Assembly: GCF_900115955.1 (NCBI RefSeq)
Contig: NZ_FOYL01000009.1
Coordinates: 186,001-250,000, forward strand
Direction: 5' to 3'
Source of the DNA: Lentzea waywayandensis
GTDB lineage: Bacteria; Actinomycetota; Actinomycetes; Mycobacteriales; Pseudonocardiaceae
DNA: 64,000 bases
The translations under genes were made by a program, and so were the position numbers. The notes under the pieces are model-generated. The model searched no databases, was not told the origin of the DNA, and worked only from the letters and a program-made list of their open reading frames with translations. Below are positions 8,300 through 17,213 of this stretch, piece by piece (the stretch's first letter is position 1; each line of letters opens with the position of its first letter).

Positions 8300-9645
8300 C
8301 GTCCTCCCCGGCGTGAACGCCGGGGATTCCAACCCGTATCAGTCCCGCTACGCGGCGGAAGGAGGTTCGAGTTGAGGTTCACGGTTCGCCGGCCCGGCCA
8401 ACGCCCGGCCTCCCCGTGCAGTCACGGCACGCCCTGCCGCGATGTTCCTGGCCGCGTTCACATCGGCGTTGGCCTGGTGCCCGCAGGCAACGCATCGGAA
8501 GACCGCTTGGCTCTCGCGGTTCTCCGGCACGCAATGCCCGCAGGCCGAGCAGGTCTGCGACGTGAACGCGGGATTGATCTTTTCGACCCTGCCCGGCGCC
8601 TTGTGCTCCAGGCGGGCCACGAGCCGGCCCCACCCGGCGGCGAGGATGCCCCGGTTCAACCCGGCCTTCTGACGCACGTTCCGGCCGGGCCGCTGGACGG
8701 TGCCCCTGGCCGAGCGAGTCATGCCCCGGATGTTGAGATCCTCGACCCGGATCAGGTCGAACCGGCGGGCCAGGTCGGTGCTGGTTTTCTCGACCCAGTC
8801 CCTGCGCCGGTCCGCCTCCCGGGCCGCGAGCTTCGCGATGGCGGTCTTGACACGCCTGCGCCGGTGGGAGCCACGCTTGGCGCGGGCAAGCGCGCGCCGC
8901 AACCGCGTCAGTCGGCGCTGCTCGCCGGGGGACAGCGCGGGGCAGGTCAACAGGTCCCCGGTCGACAGCGCCGCGGCCACGGTCACGCCTCGGTCCACAC
9001 CGACAACCTCGCCGGTGCCCGGTGCGGGGATCGAGTCCGGGATGGTGGCGAAGGCGAGGTGCCAGCGGCCGGCGTGGTCGCGGGTGACCCGGAAGGACTT
9101 CACCCCGGTCGCGACGTTCCTGCTCCAGCGGAACCGCACCCAACCGACCTTGGGCACCCACACACGGCCCGTCTTCCGGTTCAGGCGCTGGACATGCTCA
9201 GGCCTGACGGCGACCTGCCGGAACCCCTCATGCTGTCCGGCCTTGCGCCACGTCGGCTTCCGGTGGGTGCCGCCGAAGAAATTCCCCACGGCTTGGGCGA
9301 AGTCCCGCAAAGCCTGCTGCTGCACCGTCTGGCTGCCTGCCCGCAACCAGTCGAACCCGGCACGCGCTTCGGTCAACTGCCGGGCCTGCTCAACGTAGTT
9401 CGGGGCCCAGGCACGTCCGGGTTGCCAGTGGGAGTGCTGTTCAACGGCGAGATTCCACACATACCGGGCATGCGCGCAATGGTGCAACAGTCCAGTCTCC
9501 TGCACGGCCGTGGGCAGCAGGCGCTAGCGGGACACGACGATCACTGTAACCGGGGCCACCGACAATCCCGGCCGCCGACGCGGCCGGGGACGGCCGGAAC
9601 GGCTCCTCCCCGGCCTGAAGTCCGGGGTCTCCGCCGATTGGAGAC
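8300..9645. mobile_element. IS200/IS605-type TnpB-only (IS1341-like) element inserted between sigma factor and partner gene
   Basis: The element lies exactly between the sigma stop (TTGA at 8296-8299) and the next start (TTGATG at 9646-9651). Removing it would restore a TTGATGAAAG junction with overlapping stop and start. Each end has a subterminal hairpin: CCCCGGCG/CGCCGGGG near 8306-8325 and CCCCGG/CCGGGG near 9610-9629, a hallmark of IS605-family ends, which lack long inverted repeats. The repeated TTGA is consistent with a tetra/pentanucleotide target. There is no tnpA, so mobility would need a Y1 transposase in trans. Exact edges are uncertain by several bases. Confidence 0.75.
8348..9544 (-). 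pseudogene. tnpB: TnpB RNA-guided nuclease gene with an amber codon at position 7
   Basis: Reading from GTG 9542-9544 gives V-I-V-V-S-R-stop-RLLPTAVQETG, so the expected tyrosine codon of the canonical RYRLLPT start is TAG (9524-9526). After that the frame is open for 385+ residues. Downstream GTG codons (9503-9505) could give a slightly shortened protein. Numbered from that GTG, the RuvC-like acidic residues are Asp171 (VVGVDRGV), Glu255 (IRVEDLNIRGM) and Asp348 (QANADVNAARN). The zinc ribbon has Cys319/322 and Cys338/341. The catalytic core is thus intact, and loss of the first strand may or may not abolish function. The guide (omega) RNA would come from the 3' end towards 8300. Confidence 0.8.
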
Positions 9646-9648
9646 TTG

Positions 9649-10683
9649 ATGAAAGAGCTCGACGAGGCATTCGAGCTGCTGCATCGCGACGCCCGCGAGA
9701 CGCCTGGCGACCTGGCCGGGGCGCGCGCCAGGCTGATGGACGAGCTCGACGGCGTGACGCCGTTGCGGCGGCGACGGAGGTGGGTGCTGCCGGCGGCCGC
9801 GGCGGCGGTCGTCCTGCTGGCCGCGGGCACGGTCGGGGTCGTGGTCACCCGCCAGCGGACGCTGACCGTCGCGACGGCGTCCGAGGTGCTGCTGCGGGCG
9901 GCGGACAGCATCGACGTCGGCGCGGTGGAGCCGAAGGCCGGGCCTGGCCAGTACCTGCTTCGCGTCGAACACGTGCGGTCCAGCCGTTCGAACGCCGAGA
10001 ACCCGGACGGCAGCGTCGGCTACACCTATCTGCTGGAGCAGGAGATCTCGCGCTGGATCCCGGCGAACGACCGCGACGTCTGGCAGGAGACGCGCAAGGT
10101 GCTGGGATCGCCGCGGCTGATCGGCCAGAACCTGCCGGACGGACGGATCCCGCCGATGGGGTTTCAGCCCACCGACGACGGCCAGTGGGCCGGTGCGTGT
10201 GGTGACTTCTTCCCGCAGGCCCAGCCGAAGAAGGTGTGCGGCGATCCGACCGACTGGGACAGCCCGGAGTTCTACGCGCGACTGCCTCGCGATCCGGACG
10301 AGCTGTACGGCCGGCTGAAGGAGCTGACGGCGAACCGCGGCAGCGCACCGGACACGGTGTTCCACCACGCCGTCCAGATCCTGGCCACGGGCATGATGCC
10401 CGCGGACCTCAGAGCCCAGTGGTACCGCGCGATCGCCAAGATCCCCGGCATCCAGATCGCGGCCCAGGCGACCACTGTGGACGGACGCGATGGCGTCGCG
10501 CTGGGTCTCACGACCGAGCACGAACAACGGCAGCTGATCATCGATCCCGCGACCGGCGAGTTCATCGGCGAACGCACGGTAGCCGGCGTGCGGCCGTACC
10601 AGGCCTGGATCAGGCCCGGTGTCGAGACCTATTCCAGTTCCATCACCACGTCCGTGGTCAACGGGCGCGGCCAGACGAGGTGA
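9649..10683 (+). CDS. CU044_5270-family membrane protein, probable sigma-factor partner
   Basis: A 344-residue protein with a short cytoplasmic N-terminus (MKELDEAFELLHRDARE), one membrane helix (residues about 45-68, WVLPAAAAAVVLLAAGTVG) and a large extracytoplasmic domain. The C-terminal part has DGRDGVALGL and LIIDPATGEFIGE, typical of CU044_5270 proteins. These usually follow ECF sigma genes and are thought to act like anti-sigma factors. The biochemical role is not proven. The ATG at 9649 would overlap the sigma stop if the TnpB element were absent. Expression may now depend on readthrough or an element-borne promoter. Confidence 0.78.
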   Translation: MKELDEAFELLHRDARETPGDLAGARARLMDELDGVTPLRRRRRWVLPAAAAAVVLLAAGTVGVVVTRQRTLTVATASEVLLRAADSIDVGAVEPKAGPGQYLLRVEHVRSSRSNAENPDGSVGYTYLLEQEISRWIPANDRDVWQETRKVLGSPRLIGQNLPDGRIPPMGFQPTDDGQWAGACGDFFPQAQPKKVCGDPTDWDSPEFYARLPRDPDELYGRLKELTANRGSAPDTVFHHAVQILATGMMPADLRAQWYRAIAKIPGIQIAAQATTVDGRDGVALGLTTEHEQRQLIIDPATGEFIGERTVAGVRPYQAWIRPGVETYSSSITTSVVNGRGQTR

Positions 10684-10718
10684 CGGGTGAGGCCTCCCCC
10701 GACGGAAGCCCCACCCGT
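10683..10718. terminator. Convergent-gene stem-loop
   Basis: Arms ACGGGTGAGGC (10683-10693) and GCCCCACCCGT (10708-10718) pair at 10 of 11 positions. The stem sits between the CU044_5270 gene and the asparagine synthetase gene, which converge, so it may end both transcripts. No clear U-tract follows. Confidence 0.45.
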
Positions 10719-10720
10719 TC

Positions 10721-12652
10721 TCACCCAGCGGGCTTCGTCAGCACCGGCTTGGTCAGCAGCTGCGACGGTGCCCGCCTCGGCCGCGGGTCGATGCTCCCGG
10801 TCACGAAGATCTCGTACCAGAGGCAGAAGACCAGAACGGTCCAGATCTTCCGGCTGTGGTCCGCGACGTTCTCCTTGTGCTCCTTGAGCAACCGCCGCAC
10901 CAGATCGAGGTCGACGAGCCAGTCGGCGCGCGAGGTGTCGAGCACGTGCGACGCCCACTGGTACATCTCGGCTCTCAGCCACACCCGGATCGGCGTGGGG
11001 AACCCGAGCTTCACCCGGTTCACGATGTGCGGCGGCACCACGCCTTCGAGGGCGCGACGCAGCGCGTACTTCGTGTCGGCCGATCGCGGCGGCAGCTTGA
11101 GCTCTCGCGGGATCGTCGCCGCCACGTCGAACACCGCGTGGTCGAGGAACGGCACCCGCACCTCCAGCGAGTTCGCCATCGACATCCGGTCGGCCTTGAC
11201 CAGGATGTCGCCGCGCAGCCACGTGTAGAGGTCGACGTACTGCATCTTCTCGACGTCGCCCAGGTGCTGCGCCTCGGCGTAGACCGGCCCGGTGACGTCG
11301 GTGTAGCTCACGCTGGGGTCGTACTGCTTGAGCAGCACGGACTTCTCCGCCTCGGTGAACATCCGCGCATTGCCGTAGTAGCGTTCCTCGATCGGCGTCG
11401 TGCCGCGTTCGAGGAAGCTCCTGCCCTTCACGCCCTGCGGGATGGCCTTCGACACGGCCCTGAGTCCGCGCCGCACGCCGTCGGGCAGGCCGGTGACCGC
11501 CTTGAGCGACAACGGTTCCCGGTAGATCGTGTAGCCGGCGAAGAACTCGTCGGAGCCCTCGCCGGACAACGCGACCGTGACGTGCTCGCTCGCCTTCTTC
11601 GCCACGTGGTACAGGGGGACGAGCGCGGGATCGGCGACCGGTTCGTCGAGGTGCCAGATGATCTCGGGCAGCGCGTCCATCATCATCTGCGCGTCGACCA
11701 CCACCGGGTGCATCGTCACGCCGAGGTGCCGTGCGGTCTCCTCGGCGACCGGCAGTTCGGAGTACCCCTCGACCTCCAGCGCCGCGGTGAACGTCAGGAT
11801 GTCCGGGTTGACCTCCCGTGCCAGCGCGACGACCGCGGTGGAGTCGATGCCGCTCGACAGGAACGCGCCGACCGGCACGTCGGACCGCATGTGGATGCGG
11901 ACGCTTTCCCTCAGCGCGTCCCGAATTCGGGCGTAGAGCTGCTTCGGGTCGTTCTGCGGCACCGGCCGGAACTCCGGCCGGTAGTACCGGCGCACGGCCA
12001 GGCCGTCCTCCGGCCGGTAGGTGAAGCACTCCCCCGAACCGATCCGTTTGATCTGCCGGTGCAGCGTCGCCGGCTCCGGCACGTACTGAAGCGTCAGGTA
12101 GTAGGACAGGCTCGCGTGGTCGAGGGTCTGGTCGCCCCAGGCGGCGAACGGCAGCAGTGCCTTCTTCTCGCTCGCGAAGAACACGCCGTCGTCGGTGACG
12201 AGGTGGAACAGCGGCTTGATGCCGAACGGGTCACGCGCGCCGAACGCGAGCCGTTCCTGACGGTCCCAGATGACGAACGCGAACATCCCGCGCAGCCGCC
12301 GTACCGCCGCCTGCCCCCAGTGGTGATAGGCGGCGGCGATGACCTCCGTATCGCCTTTCGTCGCGAACGTGAGCCCGGCGGCGATCAGTTCATCTCTGAG
12401 TTCCAGGTAGTTGTAGATCTCGCCGTTGAACGTGATGACATAACGTCCGTCCTCGTATTCGAGCGGCTGCTCGCTGTGCTCGACGTCGATGATGGACAGC
12501 CGCTTGAAGCCCATCACCACTTCGTCGCCGACGGTCACGCACCCGGTGTCGTCCGGGCCGCGGTGGTGCAGGGTTTCGAGCGCTCTCTCGATCCCGGCGG
12601 TCTTGTCCTTCGCCGAACCGGAGGCGCAGATGTAGGTCAGCAGTCCACACAT
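10721..12652 (-). CDS. asnB: Asparagine synthase (glutamine-hydrolysing)-type amidotransferase
   Basis: This 643-residue protein transfers ammonia from glutamine to a carboxylate activated by ATP, canonically aspartate. Residues 1-210 are the class II glutaminase domain: Cys2 is retained after Met1 (MCGLLTY), with ETLHHRGPDD and TFNGEIYNY. The synthetase domain has the PP-loop variant FLSSGIDSTAVV and the downstream VALSGEGSDEFFAGY. Full length and an intact glutaminase domain argue for free amino acid or small-molecule amidation rather than a lasso-peptide cyclase. Twenty bases separate it from the upstream PhyH dioxygenase, so the two form an operon, and a specialised substrate is possible. 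Confidence 0.88.
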   Translation of the reverse strand: MCGLLTYICASGSAKDKTAGIERALETLHHRGPDDTGCVTVGDEVVMGFKRLSIIDVEHSEQPLEYEDGRYVITFNGEIYNYLELRDELIAAGLTFATKGDTEVIAAAYHHWGQAAVRRLRGMFAFVIWDRQERLAFGARDPFGIKPLFHLVTDDGVFFASEKKALLPFAAWGDQTLDHASLSYYLTLQYVPEPATLHRQIKRIGSGECFTYRPEDGLAVRRYYRPEFRPVPQNDPKQLYARIRDALRESVRIHMRSDVPVGAFLSSGIDSTAVVALAREVNPDILTFTAALEVEGYSELPVAEETARHLGVTMHPVVVDAQMMMDALPEIIWHLDEPVADPALVPLYHVAKKASEHVTVALSGEGSDEFFAGYTIYREPLSLKAVTGLPDGVRRGLRAVSKAIPQGVKGRSFLERGTTPIEERYYGNARMFTEAEKSVLLKQYDPSVSYTDVTGPVYAEAQHLGDVEKMQYVDLYTWLRGDILVKADRMSMANSLEVRVPFLDHAVFDVAATIPRELKLPPRSADTKYALRRALEGVVPPHIVNRVKLGFPTPIRVWLRAEMYQWASHVLDTSRADWLVDLDLVRRLLKEHKENVADHSRKIWTVLVFCLWYEIFVTGSIDPRPRRAPSQLLTKPVLTKPAG

Positions 12653-12672
12653 GAGATTGAGAACGTCCTCGG

Positions 12673-13539
12673 TCAGGGAATCAGGGCGGGAATGCTGGAG
12701 TCGAGCAGACCGCGCGCGGCCAGTTCGCCGTACAGCGGGGTGGTCTCCGGGAAATGACCCCAGGCGTGGTCACCACTGCCGTCGCCGACATTTCCGAGCA
12801 GCTGACGCTGAACCGGGGAAATGTTCTCCCACCACGACTGCGCGGGCAGGTCCTCGATCTCGTCACGAATGCGGATCCACCGCGAGGTGTAGCCGAAGAA
12901 CGCGACCTTGCGCGTCACGTCGGAATGGTTGTCGGAGCGCGCGTGCCAGATCCTGCGGTCGAAGAAGAGCACGTCTCCGGGCTCGACCAGCACCTGCTGG
13001 GCACCGTCCGGCGTGGGCCACTCGACGCCCCGGCGGGGCGGCCCGGGAAGCCAGTTGGTCTTGTGGCTACCAGGCACGATGGTCAGGTTGCCGCGTCCGG
13101 GCCGCGACACGTCCGAGAACCAGTAGGCGAGCTTCACCGACAGTCGCGGCCGCGGGTCGGTCTCGATCTCGCGGTTCTGCCGGCCGCCGTCCTGGTGCCA
13201 GTGCCACCAGAACGGCTTCTCCTCCTTCACACGCGGGTGCACGTCGATGTGCGAGTGGTAGACGTGGGTGTTCCATCCCATCATCGACCAGACGTAACCG
13301 AAAACGGCCGGGTGGTCGAGCAGCCCGGCCAGATCCGGACAATGCCGCACCGCGCTGAGCAAATGCAACGACTCACCCGGAGTGTGCCGCGCGTGAACCC
13401 GGTCGATCGCGTTTCGGTAGAACTCGACCTCGTCCGGGGAAAGCGCGCCGCGAATGACCAGATAGCCGTCCTCGTCGAACTGTTCGCGTTCCGCCCTGGT
13501 CATCGTCGTCCAGGCAGCATTCATCACGGGTGCGTTCAA
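12673..13539 (-). CDS. PhyH-family Fe(II)/2-oxoglutarate dioxygenase
   Basis: A 288-residue protein of the phytanoyl-CoA dioxygenase/ectoine hydroxylase superfamily. The iron triad is visible: His115-x-Asp117 in WWHWHQDGGRQ and distal His199 in FFDRRIWHARSD, with GDVLFFD before it. Family members hydroxylate small polar molecules or natural-product intermediates. It lacks a strongly ectoine hydroxylase-like context, as no ect genes are present. As first gene of a two-gene operon with asnB, it may hydroxylate the substrate or product of the amidotransferase. The ATG at 13537 was chosen; an internal ATG at residue 6 is equally possible. Confidence 0.8.
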   Translation of the reverse strand: MNAPVMNAAWTTMTRAEREQFDEDGYLVIRGALSPDEVEFYRNAIDRVHARHTPGESLHLLSAVRHCPDLAGLLDHPAVFGYVWSMMGWNTHVYHSHIDVHPRVKEEKPFWWHWHQDGGRQNREIETDPRPRLSVKLAYWFSDVSRPGRGNLTIVPGSHKTNWLPGPPRRGVEWPTPDGAQQVLVEPGDVLFFDRRIWHARSDNHSDVTRKVAFFGYTSRWIRIRDEIEDLPAQSWWENISPVQRQLLGNVGDGSGDHAWGHFPETTPLYGELAARGLLDSSIPALIP

Positions 13540-13787
13540 GGCGACAGCCTTTCAGGTCCGAGGAATCGATGACGAGCTCGGCGGCTCGGCACATTTCGAT
13601 TTCAAACCCGTCCACCCCGAAAAAGCGAGCCTTTGTGGGATGGGTCTCAAGGGGCCGCAATCGCGGGACGCACCCGGTCGCCGCGGACAAGCGTTCTTCA
13701 GCGTTGTGTAACAGTCCAGGAAGGTCTCGGCGGCAGCCAACCTCCGCCGGATTCGGCGCGTCGACAAGGGCATGACCGGAGAAATGG
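13540..13787. other. Intergenic region upstream of phyH-asnB
   Basis: About 250 bases without a convincing gene. It should hold the promoter of the phyH-asnB operon. Local base composition is slightly less G+C rich next to the phyH start. No clear palindrome or -35/-10 pair was found. Confidence 0.4.
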
Positions 13788-13817
13788 GCGAGGGCCCTGG
13801 TTGCCCAGGACCCTCGC
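13788..13817. terminator. Strong stem-loop downstream of the M28 peptidase gene
   Basis: Arms GCGAGGGCCCTGG (13788-13800) and CCAGGACCCTCGC (13805-13817) pair at 12 of 13 positions around a TTGC loop. It begins about 20 bases past the peptidase stop on the minus strand and is the probable terminator. Confidence 0.65.
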
Positions 13818-13839
13818 GGAACTGCTCGGGGAGACCCGC

Positions 13840-16119
13840 CTACGGGGCCAGGTTGATGCCCCACGTGTCGATCGTGCCGACGTCCGACGCCGCCAGGTCA
13901 CGGACGCGGAGCTTCCACGTGCCGTTGGCGGTCTCGCTCGACACGTTGGCCGTGAACGTGCGGTCGATGTTGTCGGCGGAGCCACCGGTGCGGTTGTGGA
14001 GCGTGTAAGACGTGCCGTCAGGCGCGATCAGCGCCACCGTCAGGTCACCGACGTACGGGTGGACGATCCGCACCGTCACCACGGAACTGGCGGACGGCGT
14101 GGCGGAACATCCGGAGATCACGACGTCGCTGTCGACCGCGGCACCCGCGTCCGGGATGGCGACGTCGTTGGGGTTCGTGCCGGTGCAGCTGCCACCGCCG
14201 CCGCCCGTGACGGTCAGCGAGTAGGTGGCCGTGCGGGAGGCCGAACCGGCGGCGGTGATCGTCACCGGGTAGGTGCCCGCGGCGACCGACGCCGTGGTGC
14301 TGATCGTCAGCGTCGAGCCCGACCCGGTGGTCACCGAGGCCGGGCTGAACGAAGCCGTTGCGCCGGAAGGAAGTCCGGACGCGGACAGCTGGACGGTCTG
14401 CGCGTCACCGCTCACCGTGGCGGTGCCGACGGTGGCCGAGAGGGACGAGCCCGCCGCCACCGAACCGGACGTCGGTGACACCGAGACCGAGAAGTCGGCG
14501 CCCGGCGTGCCGGTGCCGACCGCCGACTTCCACAGGGTGTAGGCGATGCCGTCCACCGCGCGGTTGAGGTGCGTGTCGCTGATGTTCGCGGTGGTGTCGC
14601 AGGACGCGTGGTAGCAGGGGTCGAACGCGGCACCCGAGGTACCGCCCCACTTCGTCGCCTGGGCCGCCGTCTTGCGGGCGCTGGCGCCCATCGCGTAACC
14701 GGACGCGGGGATGCCCGCGTTGGTGAAGGACGCGTCGTCGGAACGGTTGCGGCCCTCGGTGTTCTCCTCCGGCGACAGGCCCAGGGAGTCCCAGTACGCC
14801 TTCATGTGCGTGGACTGGGTGCTGGTGATGTTGTTGATGAAGTAGCCGCCGTTGGTCGACCCGACCATGTCGAAGTTGTGGTAGGTCTTGATCTTCGTGC
14901 GCTCCGCCGTGGGCAGCTGCGAGACGTAGAAGCGCGAGCCGTTGAGGCCCTGCTCCTCGTCGGTCCACCAGCCGAAGCGGACCTTGTTCAGCATCGACGG
15001 GTTGCGCTGGGCGAGCACGAGCGCGGTCTCCAGCAGCGCCGCCGAGCCCGAGCCGTTGTCGTTGATGCCGGGACCCGCGGACACGCCGTCGAGGTGGGCG
15101 CCGAACATGTAGACGTTGTTCGCGTTGCCGCCGGGCCACTCCGCGATGACGTTCGGACCGGCGCCGGTGGTGCAACCCGAGGTGCAGGGCTGCTCGGTCA
15201 CGGTGAAGCCCGCCGCGGTGAGCTTGTCCTTCACATAGGTCACCGACGCGCGGTAGCCGGCCGAGGTGGAACGCCGGTTGCCGCCGTTCTGCGACGCGAT
15301 CGTGCCGAACTGCGCGAGGTGCGCCTTGACCGCGTTGATGTCGATGTCCGGGATCTGCGGACCGGTGCCACCGGTGACCGTCAGCGTGTAGGTCGCGGTC
15401 TTGGTCGTGGTGCCCGCGGCCCGGACGGTGATCGGGTAGGTGCCCGACGAGATCGACGCCGTGGTGCTGATCGACAGCGTGGAGTTCGAGCCCGTCGTGA
15501 CGGACGAGGGGCTGAACGACGCCGTTGCCCCCGAGGGCAGTCCGGTGGCGGTCAGCGCGACGGTCTGCGCCTGGCCCGCCGTGGTCTGGGTCTGGACGGT
15601 GGTCGAGGCCGTCGATCCCGCCGCCACCGAACCGGAGGCGGGTGACACGGCGACGGAGAAGTCGTTCGCCGGGGTCGAGCCGCCGAGGTTCAGCGACCAG
15701 GTGTCGATCCGGCCGACGTCGTTGGCCGCGTTGTCGTTGACCCGCAGCTTCCACGTGCCGTTCGAGGTCTCGCCCGACAGGTCGACGGTGTAGGTCTGGT
15801 CGATGTTGTCCGCGGAACCGCCGGAGCGGTTGTGCAGGACGTAGGCGGAGCCGTCCGGCGCGACCAGGCTGACCTGGAGGTCGCCGATGTAGGTGTGGAC
15901 GATCTTCACCGGCACGGTGGCGGTGGCCGACGGAGCCGACGCGCAGTCGCTGATGGCGATCGACGACTCGACCGTCGTGTTGTCACCGATCGCCACGTCT
16001 GCGTCGTTGGTGCCGGAACACCCGGCGGCCAGGGCGGGCGCGGAGGCCGCAGGGAGGGCCAGCGCCGCCACGGTGACAGACACCAGGGCTGTGGCGAGCA
16101 GAGATCTTCTTCTTCGCAC
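13840..16119 (-). CDS. Secreted M28 zinc aminopeptidase with duplicated P-domain/Ig-like arms
   Basis: A 759-residue exported peptidase. Order: signal peptide 1-32, P-domain about 33-148, Ig-like repeat about 150-255, M28 catalytic domain about 257-530, second Ig-like repeat, second P-domain to the C-terminus. Metal and catalytic motifs include FGAHLDGVSAGPGINDNGSG and WWTDEEQGLNGSRF, as in Streptomyces griseus aminopeptidase, with a YHASCDTTANI cysteine loop. The two P-domains are similar (NGTWKLRV, IDTWxxNL), giving a near mirror-image layout. I chose the GTG at 16117-16119 because GAAGGAG lies 7 bases upstream and the signal peptide begins there. It probably releases amino acids from extracellular peptides. 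Confidence 0.88.
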   Translation of the reverse strand: MRRRRSLLATALVSVTVAALALPAASAPALAAGCSGTNDADVAIGDNTTVESSIAISDCASAPSATATVPVKIVHTYIGDLQVSLVAPDGSAYVLHNRSGGSADNIDQTYTVDLSGETSNGTWKLRVNDNAANDVGRIDTWSLNLGGSTPANDFSVAVSPASGSVAAGSTASTTVQTQTTAGQAQTVALTATGLPSGATASFSPSSVTTGSNSTLSISTTASISSGTYPITVRAAGTTTKTATYTLTVTGGTGPQIPDIDINAVKAHLAQFGTIASQNGGNRRSTSAGYRASVTYVKDKLTAAGFTVTEQPCTSGCTTGAGPNVIAEWPGGNANNVYMFGAHLDGVSAGPGINDNGSGSAALLETALVLAQRNPSMLNKVRFGWWTDEEQGLNGSRFYVSQLPTAERTKIKTYHNFDMVGSTNGGYFINNITSTQSTHMKAYWDSLGLSPEENTEGRNRSDDASFTNAGIPASGYAMGASARKTAAQATKWGGTSGAAFDPCYHASCDTTANISDTHLNRAVDGIAYTLWKSAVGTGTPGADFSVSVSPTSGSVAAGSSLSATVGTATVSGDAQTVQLSASGLPSGATASFSPASVTTGSGSTLTISTTASVAAGTYPVTITAAGSASRTATYSLTVTGGGGGSCTGTNPNDVAIPDAGAAVDSDVVISGCSATPSASSVVTVRIVHPYVGDLTVALIAPDGTSYTLHNRTGGSADNIDRTFTANVSSETANGTWKLRVRDLAASDVGTIDTWGINLAP

Positions 16120-16315
16120 AGTCGGGCTCCTTCGCAGGAATGCAGGGTCACGCGACCGTAGCTGTCGGAGTCGCGCCGGACATCCGGTCTTTCGGAGGGT
16201 TGTCGTCACGATTGACGTGCGGCGATCCGCCGATGCCCGTTTTCACTTTTAAGTCCCGGCTTCCGTTGCGCCATCAGAGGGATAGCGTCGAGCTCCCGGC
16301 CGGAAGGAGACATCG

Positions 16316-17185
16316 ATGTCGCTCGCGATGCCCGACTTCGCGTCCACGTTGCGGGACGCCGTCGTGGCGCGCGGTCTGTCACTCGAACGGATCCGCGACC
16401 ACCTCGCCCGCCGCGGCGTGTCGGTCAGCCTCGCGACGCTGAGCTACTGGCAGACGGGCCGCAGCCGGCCGGAACGCCGTGCCTCGCTCGCCGCCGTCAC
16501 GCACCTGGAGGAAGTGCTGGCTCTGGAGCCCGGCGCGTTGTCCGCCCTGCTCGCTCCGGCGTTGCGCGGGAGCCGCCTGCAGAGTTCCATCAGCGCGTTC
16601 TGGCCGACGCCTTCGGTGATCGAGGACGTGGTCGGCGGGGTCGACACGCGCTGGGACTCGCGGCTGACGCGGATCAGTCAGCACGACCGCGTGACGGTCG
16701 GGCCTGATCGGGGTGAGCGGTCGTTCGTGTCGCGGCAGGTGCTGCGGGCCGAGGAGGACGGGCCGGACCGGTGGGTGGTGATCCTGCACCTCGACGAGCA
16801 CGACCGGGCGTTGCCGGTGATCAGGCCGCTGCACAACTGCCGGCTCGGGCGGGTCGTCACGCGTCCTTCCGACGGGCTGCTGGTGGCGGAGCTGATGTTC
16901 CGGGCGCCGTTGCGGCGGGGGCAGACGGTGATCACCGAGCACGAGCTGGTGAACCAGGCGCCGTATCCGTTGGCCACCAACTACTCCCGGAAGTTCCGGC
17001 GGCCGGTGCACGAGTACGTCCTGGAGGTCACGTTCGACGCGGTTCCGCGCACCTGCCGCCGGGTGGTGCAGGACGCGGACGGGGCGCGGCAGTCGTTCGG
17101 GGTGCGGCTGGACGAGGGCGGGTCGGTGCTGGGAGTCGCGTTGAAGTTCGGGCCGGGCTGCTACGGGTTCGAGTGGACCTGGTGA
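16316..17185 (+). CDS. Helix-turn-helix domain protein of unknown function
   Basis: A 289-residue protein. Residues 1-75 look like an XRE/lambda-repressor-like DNA-binding region: FASTLRDAVVARGLSLERIR, then VSVSLATLSYWQTGRSRPER. The remaining 210 residues are beta-rich (RVTVGPDRGERSFVSRQVL, VILHLDEHD, FGVRLDEGG) and match no family I recognise; they may bind a ligand. It is divergent from the M28 peptidase gene and could regulate it, but this is only positional. Its stop codon lies within a 15-bp terminator stem. Confidence 0.7.
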   Translation: MSLAMPDFASTLRDAVVARGLSLERIRDHLARRGVSVSLATLSYWQTGRSRPERRASLAAVTHLEEVLALEPGALSALLAPALRGSRLQSSISAFWPTPSVIEDVVGGVDTRWDSRLTRISQHDRVTVGPDRGERSFVSRQVLRAEEDGPDRWVVILHLDEHDRALPVIRPLHNCRLGRVVTRPSDGLLVAELMFRAPLRRGQTVITEHELVNQAPYPLATNYSRKFRRPVHEYVLEVTFDAVPRTCRRVVQDADGARQSFGVRLDEGGSVLGVALKFGPGCYGFEWTW

Positions 17186-17206
17186 ACGACCGTTCACCAG
17201 GTCCAC
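17173..17206. terminator. Perfect 15-bp stem-loop spanning the stop codon
   Basis: GTGGACCTGGTGAAC (17173-17187) and GTTCACCAGGTCCAC (17192-17206) are perfect complements around a GACC loop. The left arm encodes the last residues and stop of the HTH gene; the right arm lies just downstream of the convergent protease stop. It can serve as a bidirectional terminator. Confidence 0.75.
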
Positions 17207-17213
17207 TCTCCTC

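Noticed and set aside
8300..8347. CRISPR-like repeat at the hairpin end of the TnpB element
   Set aside because: Only one copy on each side with different stems; fits IS605-type ends rather than an array.
10721..12652. Lasso peptide cyclase for the asparagine synthetase homologue
   Set aside because: Full glutaminase domain with Cys2 is intact, and no precursor, B1/B2 protease or transporter genes flank it.
10856..12757. Long open frame opposite asnB
   Set aside because: Antisense shadow of a high-GC gene; arginine- and histidine-rich translation without domains, while the minus strand has clear asparagine synthetase motifs.
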